Under the pieces are notes generated by a model. It worked only from the letters and a program-made list of their open reading frames with translations. It was not told where the DNA came from and searched no databases. The position numbers and the translations under genes were made by a program. A stretch of DNA of 64,000 bases from contig DFEE01000010.1 of NCBI GenBank assembly GCA_002368645.1, forward strand, positions 1 through 64,000. The letters run 5' to 3'. Below, piece after piece: positions 52,948 through 63,285 of the stretch. Within the stretch, counting starts at the first letter, position 1; every line of letters begins with the position of its first letter. The DNA is from Bacteroidales bacterium UBA3810 (GTDB lineage Bacteria; Bacteroidota; Bacteroidia; Bacteroidales; Paludibacteraceae).

Positions 52948-54672
52948 ATGGAAGAAGAAAAAAGCCTTAATTTTATTGAGCAAATCGTAGAAAAAGATTT
53001 ATCAGAAGGTAAAAATGACGGACGCATTCAAACCCGTTTTCCGCCGGAACCCAATGGCTATTTGCATATTGGCCATGTCAAGGCTATCTGCATGGACTTT
53101 GGGATAGCCGAGCGTTATAATGGTATCTGTAACCTGCGTTTTGATGATACGAACCCCTCTAAAGAAGATACCGAATATGTCGATACCATTATGCGAGATA
53201 TTGCGTGGTTGGGCTTTAAATGGGGCAATATCTACTACGCATCAGACTATTTTGATAAGCTATATGAACTTGCCATTCGGTTTATTAAGGAGGGTAAAGC
53301 CTATGTTGATGAGCAGACGGCCGAGGAGATTGCCGCGCAGAAAGGCACACCTACCGAGCCGGGCGTAGCTTCACCTTATCGCGATAGACCCGTTGAGGAG
53401 AACTTGAGACTCTTTGAGGCTATGCAAGCCGGTGAGATAGAGGAGGGAAAAATGGTCCTAAGGGCCAAAATTGATATGGCCAATCCCAATATGCATTTTC
53501 GTGATCCCATTATCTACCGCATAATCACTTCTCATCCGCACCACCGTACGGGACGGAAGTGGAATGTTTACCCCATGTATGATTTTGCACATGGACAGAG
53601 TGATTATTTCGAGGGCGTGACGCATAGCATATGTACATTGGAATTTGTGGTTCATAGACCGCTCTATGACTATTTCATTGACCAATTCGTCGGCGAAGTT
53701 CCATCTAATTTTGAGGGGTGGAAACCGGGTTCGGACTATAGACCCCATCAGTATGAGTTTAATCGCCTAAATATCACTTATACTGTGATGTCCAAACGTA
53801 AGATGCTGCAACTTGTACAGGAGGGGCTTGTCAGCGGTTGGGATGATCCTCGTATGCCGACGGTATGCGGACTGAGGCGTCGCGGCTATACAGCATCAGC
53901 TATCCGTGAGTTTATGGACAAAATCGGTTATACCAAAGTGGAAGGTATGATTGATGTGGGATTGCTTGAGCACACTATCCGCGAGAATCTGAAAGAGACA
54001 GCACCACGTGTATGCGCAATCTTTGAGCCTGTCAAGTTAGTCATTACCAATTACGACAAAGAGACGGAAATCCTTGTTGGTGAAAATATTGATGGTCACC
54101 CCGAATTAGGAACACGAGAAATGCCTTTCGCCCGTGAGTTGTATATTGAACGTGGAGATTTCTTGGAGGAGGCTGACAATAAATTCTACCGCCTTAGCCC
54201 CAATGGACGTGAGGTGCGTTTAAAGAACGCATATATCATTCAGGCGACCGGCTGTGAGAAGGACGTTGAGGGCAATATAACCACTGTATATGCGACATAT
54301 GACCCTGACTCAAAGAGCGGTACGGAAGGTGGCAATCGCAAGACCAAAGCAACCATCAATTGGGTAGAGTGCAACTCCTGCATTGATGTAGAAACACGCT
54401 TATATGACCGGCTCTTTAAGGTAGAGAACCCTGCTGCTGAAGAGGGAGATTTCCGTGACTTACTCAACCCCGATAGTTTGCGTGTAGTGACCTGCAAAGC
54501 CGAGGCTTCGCTGAAGACCGTGCGGAAACCCGTTACCTTTAAGGACGGCATTGCCGAGGTAAAGCACTTCCAACTTCTTAAGCAGGGCTATTTCGTGGTC
54601 GATGAGGACACAACGGCGGATAAGTTAGTGCTCAATCGTACGGCGAGCCTTAAGGATAATTGGCAGAAATAG
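52948..54672 (+). CDS. glnS: glutaminyl-tRNA synthetase
   Basis: GlnS charges tRNA-Gln. The 574-residue class I synthetase has RFPPEPNGYLHIGHVKA (HIGH motif), LRFDDTNPSKEDTEYVDTIM, and VMSKRKM (KMSKS-type motif), then the C-terminal beta-barrel anticodon domain (LVLNRTASLKD near the end). The length and the DDTNP and LQLVQEG patterns separate it from glutamyl-tRNA synthetases. It lies between the lpx genes and the HsdR-N-like gene, probably in the same transcription unit. Confidence 0.96.
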   Translation: MEEEKSLNFIEQIVEKDLSEGKNDGRIQTRFPPEPNGYLHIGHVKAICMDFGIAERYNGICNLRFDDTNPSKEDTEYVDTIMRDIAWLGFKWGNIYYASDYFDKLYELAIRFIKEGKAYVDEQTAEEIAAQKGTPTEPGVASPYRDRPVEENLRLFEAMQAGEIEEGKMVLRAKIDMANPNMHFRDPIIYRIITSHPHHRTGRKWNVYPMYDFAHGQSDYFEGVTHSICTLEFVVHRPLYDYFIDQFVGEVPSNFEGWKPGSDYRPHQYEFNRLNITYTVMSKRKMLQLVQEGLVSGWDDPRMPTVCGLRRRGYTASAIREFMDKIGYTKVEGMIDVGLLEHTIRENLKETAPRVCAIFEPVKLVITNYDKETEILVGENIDGHPELGTREMPFARELYIERGDFLEEADNKFYRLSPNGREVRLKNAYIIQATGCEKDVEGNITTVYATYDPDSKSGTEGGNRKTKATINWVECNSCIDVETRLYDRLFKVENPAAEEGDFRDLLNPDSLRVVTCKAEASLKTVRKPVTFKDGIAEVKHFQLLKQGYFVVDEDTTADKLVLNRTASLKDNWQK

Positions 54673-54680
54673 CGGATGCG

Positions 54681-55076
54681 ATGAGTAGACAACAAATCTT
54701 TTGCCCCTTTAGGCGGCGCTATGTGGCACTTACGCCGGAGGAACATGTGCGGCAAGCATTTCTTGCCGACATGGTGGCAAAAGGTTATCCCGCAGGGCGA
54801 ATAGGTGTTGAAGTCCCTTTCAAAGTGGGCAATAAGGCTTATCGGGCAGATGCGGTGGTCTATGACGGACAATTACGACCTATAATGCTCTTGGAGTTCA
54901 AAGCGGATACGATTCCGCTAACTCAAAGAACGCTAGACCAAGCCGTGGTCTATAATCGAGAACTGCAAGTGCCGTACCTCTTGCTACATAATGGAAAAAC
55001 CAGTGTCATAGCCTCTATAGAAAACGAACAAATACACTTCCTCGAGGAAGTACCGACATATGATAGATTATATTAA
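54681..55076 (+). CDS. HsdR N-terminal-domain protein (small PD-(D/E)XK nuclease-like)
   Basis: This 131-residue protein matches the stand-alone type I restriction HsdR N-terminal family common in Bacteroidales: EHVRQAFLADMVAKGYP, then RADAVVYDGQLRP and IMLLEFKAD with the D and ExK residues of a PD-(D/E)XK nuclease site, and a QAVVYNRELQVPYLLL segment. No other restriction gene is nearby, so a role in DNA repair or in metabolism of nucleic acids is as likely as restriction. It overlaps ruvA by 17 bases. The ATG at 54681 is chosen over 54660, which lies inside glnS. Confidence 0.85.
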   Translation: MSRQQIFCPFRRRYVALTPEEHVRQAFLADMVAKGYPAGRIGVEVPFKVGNKAYRADAVVYDGQLRPIMLLEFKADTIPLTQRTLDQAVVYNRELQVPYLLLHNGKTSVIASIENEQIHFLEEVPTYDRLY

Positions 55077-55680
55077 AGGTGAAATAGCGGAACTCAATCC
55101 GACTTACACGGTACTTGAAGCCGCGGGCGTCGGGTATAGCATCAATATAGCACTGCCGACTTATAGCGCCCTAATGGCGCAAATGGAGGTAGAGGTGGTA
55201 GCTAAACTCTTTATCACCGAGATTATCAGGGAGGACACCCATGACCTATTTGGCTTCCTGACGCGTGGCGAGCGTGAACTCTTTGAACTCTTGATGACGG
55301 TCAGCGGCGTGGGCGCGAATACGGCACGCATGATTATGTCTGCCTACACAGCGGGCGAAACGCGTCAGATTATTGCTACGGGTAATGCTAAAGCATTAAG
55401 CCAAGTCAAAGGGCTTGGACCTAAAACCGCCCAACGACTCATCGTGGACCTTAAAGATAAGGTGCTAAAGATTGATCTTGGCAATGGAGTAGATGTGACC
55501 GACCAGCCGGTGGAGACGCTGTTCGTGGAGAATAACCCGATTAAGGACGAGGCTGTATCGGCACTTACCATGCTTGGATTCAATACCGCGGCGAGTAGTA
55601 AGGTTGTGGACAAAATCCTCAAAGAAGAACCGGATTGTAAGGTGGAGGGCGTTATCAAAAAGGCTCTCAAAATGCTGTAA
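55060..55680 (+). CDS. ruvA: Holliday junction DNA helicase subunit RuvA
   Basis: RuvA binds Holliday junctions and directs RuvB in branch migration. The 206-residue protein has the N-terminal OB domain (MIDYIKGEIAELNPTYTVLE), the helix-hairpin-helix pair in domain II (VSGVGANTARMIMSAY, VKGLGPKTAQRLIVDLKDK), and the C-terminal domain III (EAVSALTMLGFNTAAS). Length and order are standard. Its TAA stop lies in the same frame as, and 3 bases before, the proposed sprA start, so ruvA translation may help sprA initiation. The ruvB and ruvC genes are not in the window. Confidence 0.95.
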   Translation: MIDYIKGEIAELNPTYTVLEAAGVGYSINIALPTYSALMAQMEVEVVAKLFITEIIREDTHDLFGFLTRGERELFELLMTVSGVGANTARMIMSAYTAGETRQIIATGNAKALSQVKGLGPKTAQRLIVDLKDKVLKIDLGNGVDVTDQPVETLFVENNPIKDEAVSALTMLGFNTAASSKVVDKILKEEPDCKVEGVIKKALKML

Positions 55681-55683
55681 GTT

Positions 55684-58600
55684 ATTAGAAATTTCATTTA
55701 CATATTATATTTACTGTTCTGTCTCATAGTTTTCGGACAGGGGGTATATGCGCAGAAACTCAATCCTCTTATTCCCAGCAAACGGAATGATCGTCTCTTG
55801 CGGGAGCAGGCTCTGCGTGAAGCAACGCAGCCATCTGCTATCCGCGAGGCAGCACCCGTTGAAGCAAATAATCCGAAAAACGAGGTTACCCCGGCAAAAT
55901 CCGATAAGACCGCAAAAGGGTCTAATGAAGAGCCGACATCGACGATTAATCCTGCGGAGTATGAACCGGCTATCATGGCTTCGAAACTACCCGGTACGCA
56001 AATGACCAAGACCTCCGTGGAGTACAATCCCGGAACAGGATACTATATCTTGCACACCAAGATAGGGGATGTTGATGTGGCTACCCCGATTGTTATGAAT
56101 AGTGAGGAGTATGCTCGCTACTCGCAGCAGCAGATTATGCATAACTATTGGCAGAAGAAAATCTCCGAAGTGGACCATGATAATGAGCGCAAGTTCGACA
56201 TTACAGACATGAAGTTCAATATCGGGCCTGCCGACAGGGTCTTTGGTCCCGGGGGCGTGCAACTTAAACTGCAAGGTTCTGCGGAACTGATGTTTGCCTT
56301 TAACCACCAATATGTCGATAATCCCTCTTTGACGCTTAGAAGCCGCAATAATAACATCTTTGACTTTGATGAGAAAATACAGGTTAATGTGACGGGAAAA
56401 GTCGGCACCAAATTGGATTTCAAACTCAACTACAATACGGAGGCTTCCTTTGCCCAAGACCAGCAGAATTTGAAGTTGGCTTATAAGGGTGAGGAGGACG
56501 ATATTATCCAATCGATTGAGGCCGGTAATGTGACGATGGACCTCAACTCTTCCTTAATTCAGGGCACGAGGGCACTCTTTGGTATCAAAACGAATCTCCA
56601 GTTCGGCAAGCTTAAGGTGCAAGCCCTTATCAGTCAGCAGAACTCAGAGTCTCAGACGGTAAGTTCATCAGGCGGAGCGCAGATGACGAAATTTGATATC
56701 GACATCAGCGAGTATGACGAGAACAGGCATTTCTTCCTCGGTTACTATTTCAGAGACCACTATGATGAGGCGATGAAGAGTTTGCCTTATGTTGCCAGTG
56801 GCGTGACCATCAATAAGATTGAGGTCTGGGTGACCAATCGCAAAGGGACCTACGACGAAGCACGTAATATCGTGGCCTATGTAGACTTAGGTGAGCCGGA
56901 GCGGAAACATATTCTTAATACCCAATATTGGACACCTTCTTCAGACGGCGTTTTAGCTCCGCATAACAAGGGTAATAACCTCTATGATGCAGTTAAGTCT
57001 GTCAGAAATATCCAGAACATCAGTTCTGAGATGAGTGCTATGTATCCTGCGATGGAGGGTGGGGAAGCGTATGACAAGATTGAGTCAGCGCGTCGTCTCA
57101 ATAGCTCCGAATATACACTCAATGCTGCCTTAGGTTATATCAGCCTAAAACAATCTTTGCGCGAAGATGAGGTGCTTGCTGTCGCCTACGAATATACCTA
57201 TGGTGGTCAGGTCTATCAAGTCGGTGAATTCTCTACAGATCAGACTGAAATGACGGAAGCTCCAAACTGCTTAGTACTTAAGCTGCTGAAATCCACAACC
57301 ATGGCACCTGTGGACAATGGTGGGGAGAATTATCTTCGTCGCCTTGGCGGAGAACGATATGGTACTTGGGATTTGATGATGAAGAACATCTACTGGATTG
57401 GTGCTTCGACCATGAGTGGAGATAAGTTTGAACTTTATGTCCAGTACCGCAATGACTCTGTCGGCACACAAGTGCAGTACTTGCCTGCGGGAGACTGCAA
57501 AGGCAAACAACTCTTGCGTGTTTTGGGTTTGGACCGCCTGGATAGCAAGAATAACCCCTATCCGGATGGTAAGTTCGACTGGGTTGACGGCTATACTGTC
57601 ACGGCGTCCAACGGACGGATTATATTCCCCGTCTTAGAGCCTTTCGGGTCGTATCTGCGTGATCAGATAGGTGCCGACAAAGATTGGATTTATAATGATT
57701 ATATCTACCAGGAATTGTATGACTCAACGCTTGTAGTAGCACAGGAGTTCAGTGAGAAGAATAAGTTCCGATTAACCGGTAAATACAAAGGTTCTGCAGG
57801 GAATGAAATTCGACTCAACGCCATGAATGTGCCACGCGGATCGGTGAAAGTGACCGCAGGAGGTGCGACATTGGTAGAGAATGTTGATTATACGGTCGAT
57901 TATATGATGGGTACTGTGACGATTTTGAATCAAAGTATCCTTGAGTCCGGTACATCAGTCAATGTCTCGCTGGAGAATCAATCTACTTTCTCGCTGAAGC
58001 GTAAGAGCCTCTTGGGTGCCCATTTGGAGTATCAGTTTAATAAGGACTTTATGATAGGCGGTACGATTATGCACCTACGCGAACGCCCGCTTACCACCAA
58101 GGTTAATAGCGGTGAGGAACCTCTCGCTAATACGATATGGGGTTTGAACCTTAACTGGAAAACAGAGTTCCAATGGCTTTCTAATGCTATTGATAAAGTA
58201 CCATGGATGCACGCCGAAGCACCGAGTACCTTACAGGTTGGCGCAGAATTTGCGCACATGATTCCCGGACACACCGGCGATGTGGGCGCGGAAGGAACGG
58301 CCTATATTGACGACTTTGAGGCGACGCAAACCAATATTGATGTGCATTATCCCAACTATTGGCACTTAGCCAGTACCCCAAGGGCCTTTTCCGAAGCCTC
58401 TGCGACCAATGATATTGCTTATGGTAAGAATAGGGCAATGCTCGCATGGTATTTGGTAGACCCCATCTTTGGGTATCCGCAGAGCAATACCCCCCAGCAT
58501 ATTCGGAATAATCCTGACGCTATGTCGGATCACCGTACGCGTATCGTTTATCAGAATGAGCTATTCCCCAACAAGCAACAGTTAGCCAATGAAGACTCCC

Positions 58601-61600
58601 GTATGACGGTTCTAAACCTCAGTTATTACCCAGAGGAAAGAGGTCCTTATAATGTTTCCATAGACGAGTTGGACGCTACCGGTAAGCTCACCAATCCTGC
58701 ACAGAGGTGGGGAGGTATGATGCGCAAATTGGATAACACAGATTTCGAGCAGGCGAATATTGAGTATATTGAGTTCTGGCTCATGGATCCGCGCTTGACC
58801 AACCCGCAGAATAATGGTGCTTACGAAGCGGACTTGTACTTTAACTTGGGCGATATCAGCGAAGATATCTTGAAGGATGGAAAGAAGAGTTTCGAGCATG
58901 GTCTGCCGGTAACTACAGAGTCTAACACTACAGATACAACCATTTGGGGTATTGTGCCTAAGACAACCAGTACGACCATCGCTTTTAGCAATGAGACGGG
59001 AGCAAGAGTTAAACAGGATGTGGGTCTTAATGGTCTCAATAGTGAGACAGAGAAAACTTTCGGCGTCTATAAGGCTTATCGCGATGCGTTACTCAACGGT
59101 AAGGTTAATGCTGATGTGTTGCAACGTTGGCAGAATGATCCATTTAGCCCGCTTAATGACCCTGCCGGTGATGATTTCCACTACTACCGCGGGTCTGACT
59201 TTGACCGCGCTGAGACACCTGTTCTTGAGCGCTATAAGCATTATAATGGTACGGAGGGTAATAGCCCCGATACGCAGACGCAGACTGAGACTTATGGCAC
59301 GGCAAGTACATTAGACCCTGATATAGAGGATATCAATAAGGATAATACCCTTAATGAGTATGAGAAGTACTTTAGTTACCATGTCAGTTTGAGGCCTGCC
59401 GATATGCGATTAGGCCTGCAACATATCACCGATGTGAAAGAGACGGATGTCACCCTGCGTAATGGGCAAACAGAGCGGGTTACATGGTATCAGTTTAAGA
59501 TTCCGCTTCATGGAGATAGTTCTACTGTGGAGGCGGTCGGCTCAATCCGTAACTTCAAGTCCATCCGTTTCATGCGTGTTTATATGACGGGTGCTGAGAA
59601 GGAGACCCACTTGCGTTTTGCAGAACTTAACCTCGTCAGGGGCGATTGGCGGCAATATAGTAAGGAACTCTATAAAAACGGCATGCAAGCGGCACCAACC
59701 TCCGCTTCCTTTGACGTGCAGAATGTAAGTATTGAGGAAAATGGTGCTAAAACCCCCGTCAACTATGTTCTACCTCCCGGCGTGAGTCGTCAGACTGACC
59801 CCGGACAAGCTCAACTCATTGCACAAAATGAAAAAGCCGTTGTGCTTAAGGTAGATAACCTATACCCGGGCGATGCCAAGGCCATTTATAAGAAGACTTC
59901 CTACGATTTCCGTAACTATAAGAAGTTACAGATGTTCGTTCATGCTGAGGCTATGCAGCCCGATACGCGGGACTTGAATGACGGGGACTTGAGCGTCTTT
60001 ATCCGTTTAGGTACAGATGCGAAGTATAACTATTATGAATATGAGATACCCCTTGTTTTGACCGCTCCCGGTGTTTATAGCAATGATAATGAGAACGACC
60101 GTCTAAAGGTATGGCCACGAGAGAATATGATTGATGTGCCGTTTGAAACGCTATCAAGGGCGAAAGTCGCTCGTAATAAGGCCAAACGTGCCGGTACTAC
60201 CGGTGTGAGCAACACTCTTCCCTATGTCGTCTATGATGATGAAAACGGCAAGCCGAGTAATAAAATTACCGTCCTCGGTAATCCAACTATTGAGGATGTC
60301 TCTATCATCATGATTGGTGTGCGCAATAGCGGCACACATACTACCGGTGGTGAGGTCTGGGTGAATGAGTTGCGTCTCTCGCAGTTTAACGAACAAGGCG
60401 GTGTTGCCGCGATGGCAAATATCGCACTGGGTATTTCCGATATAGCGCAGTTCAATGCTTCCGGTCGGTTAGAGACCGCGGGGTACGGCTCCATTGAGTC
60501 CAATGTGCTTGGACGCAATAAGGATAACCAATATCAACTGCAACTCTCCGCCGCTATGGAGGTGGGACGTCTCTTCCCTGAGAAAGCCAAACTGCAAATC
60601 CCTGCCTATGTCAGCTATTCAACCAATGTCGTGAGTCCCCAATACGACCCCTTAGACTCCGATGTCAAATTGGAGGAAACACTCTCATCCTTCACAACGC
60701 AAGCAGAGAAAGATAGCGTAAAGAAGATGGCAAACACTGTGCAGACATCGACTTCTTTCTCTGTCTCCAATATGAAAGTCAATATCAAGAGCAAGAAACG
60801 GGATATGTTCTACGACCCTGCCAATTTCTCTATATCGGCATCGTATAATAAGCAGGAGAACCGCTCTCCGGAGATAGAAAAGGATATCACTACCGACCAC
60901 CGTGGCTCTTTTAACTACCAATATTCCTTTAACCCCAAACCGTGGGAGCCGTTCAAGAAAGTCAAATCGGTGCAAAAAGTCAAATTGCTATCCGAGATGA
61001 ATTTCTACTACTTGCCGCAGTCTTGGGCGTTTAATACCAATATGCACCGTACCTTCAACCATATGAAGATGAGGGATCTTACAGGTGATTCGCATAATAT
61101 GGATCTCACGTTTAGTAAAGACTTTACTTGGGATAGACATTTCGATTTCAAGTACGATCTTACTAAGAATATGAAGTTCTCCATACAGACTGCGCATAAC
61201 GCTTCAGTCTATGAAGGATTCTACTCTTCGGAGATTATCAAATCGGAGATAGCCGACCATGTTTTTGCCAATGAACTCTATGAGGCATGGCGTGATACTG
61301 TACGTAGAAGTTTGGGGACTTGGGGTAAACCCTATACCTTCCAGCAAGTCTTTACCGCCAATTGGAATGTGCCGTTCAATCGCATCCCCTATGTTGAAGC
61401 ACTATCGGCAACAGGGTCATATTCTGCGAACTATAATTGGAATAGAACAGCGGCTTCATCTTCTTCCTCCAACCGTAATTTAGGTAACACTATTTCCTCC
61501 TTGCAGACTTGGCAGGTTGACGGCAGTATCAATTTGGAGACCCTTTATGGCAAATCGAAGTATTGGAAAGATATGACGCGTTTCTATACCTCCCGCGCCA

Positions 61601-63285
61601 ATAACCGCCGTTTCAAACCCAAGGAGTACTCTGAGACAGTTGCGGCTAAGAAAGGTGAGGCTATTACCATTACTCATAGACTCAGCTCGGAGAATTTGAC
61701 CGTCGTATTCACTGATGCTACCGGTCATAAAGTGCCTGCGACTTTCAAGACCGATGGGGCAACCAAGATTATCGTTACCCCCAAGACGGATTGCGCGGCT
61801 TTGACTGTAGCTATTCAAACCCGTAACCCCAACGAGCGCTCAGCAGGAGAAGTGGCACGAGATATGTCCGCTTATTTGGGGACGATGATACGAAAGGTAC
61901 AAGTGACCTATCGTGAAACGAACTCTATCTCCGTACCCGGATTTAATCCGGAACCGGTATTCTTTGGACAGCAGAACTACAATAATTACATGGCTCCCGG
62001 ACTGGACTTTGCCTTTGGATTTATTCCTGCGGACTTTGTCTCCCGTGCCAAATCGCGTGGTTGGCTCAGTGGCGATACTGCGGTCGTACAACCGGCTGTT
62101 AGAGCGCATACCTCTGACTTTGATATCAAATTGACGCTTGAGCCGTTGCCGGGATTGAAGATCCAACTTAACGGCAAACGGTACGAGGCTTCTTCGACAT
62201 CCATTATCTATTCCTATAATGAGTTGCAGGAACATACCACCGGCTCCTTCAATATTACCCAAGTAGCTATTGGAACGATGTTTGCCGGTATCGGTACGCA
62301 GGCTGATGGTTTCACCTCAGTGCCTTTCGAAGAGTTTGTCCGCAATATTGACGTAATGCAGGGTAGGGTGCAGCAGCGGTATGAACATATACTTTATCCC
62401 TCTACCGGTTTTATGGCGGGTAATTCGTTGGCAAACACCATTTACGACCCGGCAAAAGGAAAAGTAAGTAGAACCTCTGCGGATGTAATCATCCCGGCAT
62501 TCTTCGCAGCTTATGCCGGTAGGGATGTTAATACAATAGGTTTCAATCCTATCATGGGTATCTTGTCTATCTTGCCTAACTGGTCTGTCTCATACGATGG
62601 TTTGGGTAAACTTCCATGGATGAGAGACCATTTCCGCTCGGTGACGCTGACTCATGCTTATACTTGTAAATATGCTATAGGCTCCTATGGCAGTTACTCC
62701 ACTTGGGTCGGTGCGCAGGGCGGTGACCGTACGCTCGGTTTTGTCAGGGATGTGAGCAGTGATAATCCTGTTCCCTCCGGAGCATATGATATCGCCAATG
62801 TTACCTTGTCCGAGGCATTCTCGCCGCTGATTGGTCTTAACCTGACGATGAAGAATAGTTTGTCGCTGAAAGCCGAGTACCGTAAACAACGCAACCTTGC
62901 CCTCAATGTCACCTCAGTCCAACTAACAGAGGCGCACTCCGATGAGTTCGTACTTGGTGGCGGCTATACGGTCAAGAATCTTTCCTTCACCTCTAAGAAT
63001 AAAGACGGTCGCCAAAAACGTGTATCTAATGACTTGAAACTCAATCTGGATATTTCCTATAAGAACATCACTTCCTTGCTCCGTAAGGTGGATGAGGGTA
63101 TCACTCAAATATCTTCGGGTAATAAGGTCTGGTCTCTTAAACTCTCGGCTGATTATGTCTTGTCGCAGAAGATTAACTTGCAGTTCTTCTACGACCACCA
63201 ATCCACGACGCCCTTTATCTCTACTTCTTATCCCGTTTCAGCGGATAATGTAGGACTTAATATCAAAATCATGTTGACCCGATGA
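55684..63285 (+). CDS. sprA: SprA/Sov, giant outer-membrane translocon of type IX secretion
   Basis: This is the translocon of the type IX secretion system, a very large beta-barrel in the outer membrane through which T9SS cargo passes. The protein of about 2533 residues has the length of SprA and Sov (about 2400-2500). Conserved blocks include VFGPGGVQLKLQGSAELMFA and AGNVTMDLNSSLIQGTRALF near the N-terminus and AEGTAYIDDFEATQTNIDV in the middle. The nearest in-frame standard start (TTG at 55798) lies inside what is clearly mature protein. Upstream in the same frame an excellent signal peptide reads RNFIYILYLLFCLIVFG, preceded only by ATT at 55684. I take ATT as the start. Its stop overlaps the next gene by 4 bases. 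Confidence 0.88.
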   Translation: MRNFIYILYLLFCLIVFGQGVYAQKLNPLIPSKRNDRLLREQALREATQPSAIREAAPVEANNPKNEVTPAKSDKTAKGSNEEPTSTINPAEYEPAIMASKLPGTQMTKTSVEYNPGTGYYILHTKIGDVDVATPIVMNSEEYARYSQQQIMHNYWQKKISEVDHDNERKFDITDMKFNIGPADRVFGPGGVQLKLQGSAELMFAFNHQYVDNPSLTLRSRNNNIFDFDEKIQVNVTGKVGTKLDFKLNYNTEASFAQDQQNLKLAYKGEEDDIIQSIEAGNVTMDLNSSLIQGTRALFGIKTNLQFGKLKVQALISQQNSESQTVSSSGGAQMTKFDIDISEYDENRHFFLGYYFRDHYDEAMKSLPYVASGVTINKIEVWVTNRKGTYDEARNIVAYVDLGEPERKHILNTQYWTPSSDGVLAPHNKGNNLYDAVKSVRNIQNISSEMSAMYPAMEGGEAYDKIESARRLNSSEYTLNAALGYISLKQSLREDEVLAVAYEYTYGGQVYQVGEFSTDQTEMTEAPNCLVLKLLKSTTMAPVDNGGENYLRRLGGERYGTWDLMMKNIYWIGASTMSGDKFELYVQYRNDSVGTQVQYLPAGDCKGKQLLRVLGLDRLDSKNNPYPDGKFDWVDGYTVTASNGRIIFPVLEPFGSYLRDQIGADKDWIYNDYIYQELYDSTLVVAQEFSEKNKFRLTGKYKGSAGNEIRLNAMNVPRGSVKVTAGGATLVENVDYTVDYMMGTVTILNQSILESGTSVNVSLENQSTFSLKRKSLLGAHLEYQFNKDFMIGGTIMHLRERPLTTKVNSGEEPLANTIWGLNLNWKTEFQWLSNAIDKVPWMHAEAPSTLQVGAEFAHMIPGHTGDVGAEGTAYIDDFEATQTNIDVHYPNYWHLASTPRAFSEASATNDIAYGKNRAMLAWYLVDPIFGYPQSNTPQHIRNNPDAMSDHRTRIVYQNELFPNKQQLANEDSRMTVLNLSYYPEERGPYNVSIDELDATGKLTNPAQRWGGMMRKLDNTDFEQANIEYIEFWLMDPRLTNPQNNGAYEADLYFNLGDISEDILKDGKKSFEHGLPVTTESNTTDTTIWGIVPKTTSTTIAFSNETGARVKQDVGLNGLNSETEKTFGVYKAYRDALLNGKVNADVLQRWQNDPFSPLNDPAGDDFHYYRGSDFDRAETPVLERYKHYNGTEGNSPDTQTQTETYGTASTLDPDIEDINKDNTLNEYEKYFSYHVSLRPADMRLGLQHITDVKETDVTLRNGQTERVTWYQFKIPLHGDSSTVEAVGSIRNFKSIRFMRVYMTGAEKETHLRFAELNLVRGDWRQYSKELYKNGMQAAPTSASFDVQNVSIEENGAKTPVNYVLPPGVSRQTDPGQAQLIAQNEKAVVLKVDNLYPGDAKAIYKKTSYDFRNYKKLQMFVHAEAMQPDTRDLNDGDLSVFIRLGTDAKYNYYEYEIPLVLTAPGVYSNDNENDRLKVWPRENMIDVPFETLSRAKVARNKAKRAGTTGVSNTLPYVVYDDENGKPSNKITVLGNPTIEDVSIIMIGVRNSGTHTTGGEVWVNELRLSQFNEQGGVAAMANIALGISDIAQFNASGRLETAGYGSIESNVLGRNKDNQYQLQLSAAMEVGRLFPEKAKLQIPAYVSYSTNVVSPQYDPLDSDVKLEETLSSFTTQAEKDSVKKMANTVQTSTSFSVSNMKVNIKSKKRDMFYDPANFSISASYNKQENRSPEIEKDITTDHRGSFNYQYSFNPKPWEPFKKVKSVQKVKLLSEMNFYYLPQSWAFNTNMHRTFNHMKMRDLTGDSHNMDLTFSKDFTWDRHFDFKYDLTKNMKFSIQTAHNASVYEGFYSSEIIKSEIADHVFANELYEAWRDTVRRSLGTWGKPYTFQQVFTANWNVPFNRIPYVEALSATGSYSANYNWNRTAASSSSSNRNLGNTISSLQTWQVDGSINLETLYGKSKYWKDMTRFYTSRANNRRFKPKEYSETVAAKKGEAITITHRLSSENLTVVFTDATGHKVPATFKTDGATKIIVTPKTDCAALTVAIQTRNPNERSAGEVARDMSAYLGTMIRKVQVTYRETNSISVPGFNPEPVFFGQQNYNNYMAPGLDFAFGFIPADFVSRAKSRGWLSGDTAVVQPAVRAHTSDFDIKLTLEPLPGLKIQLNGKRYEASSTSIIYSYNELQEHTTGSFNITQVAIGTMFAGIGTQADGFTSVPFEEFVRNIDVMQGRVQQRYEHILYPSTGFMAGNSLANTIYDPAKGKVSRTSADVIIPAFFAAYAGRDVNTIGFNPIMGILSILPNWSVSYDGLGKLPWMRDHFRSVTLTHAYTCKYAIGSYGSYSTWVGAQGGDRTLGFVRDVSSDNPVPSGAYDIANVTLSEAFSPLIGLNLTMKNSLSLKAEYRKQRNLALNVTSVQLTEAHSDEFVLGGGYTVKNLSFTSKNKDGRQKRVSNDLKLNLDISYKNITSLLRKVDEGITQISSGNKVWSLKLSADYVLSQKINLQFFYDHQSTTPFISTSYPVSADNVGLNIKIMLTR

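Noticed and set aside
55678..55686. Read-through of the ruvA stop to make a RuvA-SprA fusion
   Set aside because: The stop is TAA with no read-through signal, and a signal peptide follows directly, so separate initiation is more likely.
61480..62262. Minus-strand ORFs inside sprA
   Set aside because: They lie antisense to sprA with no promoter or motif and no signal peptide.
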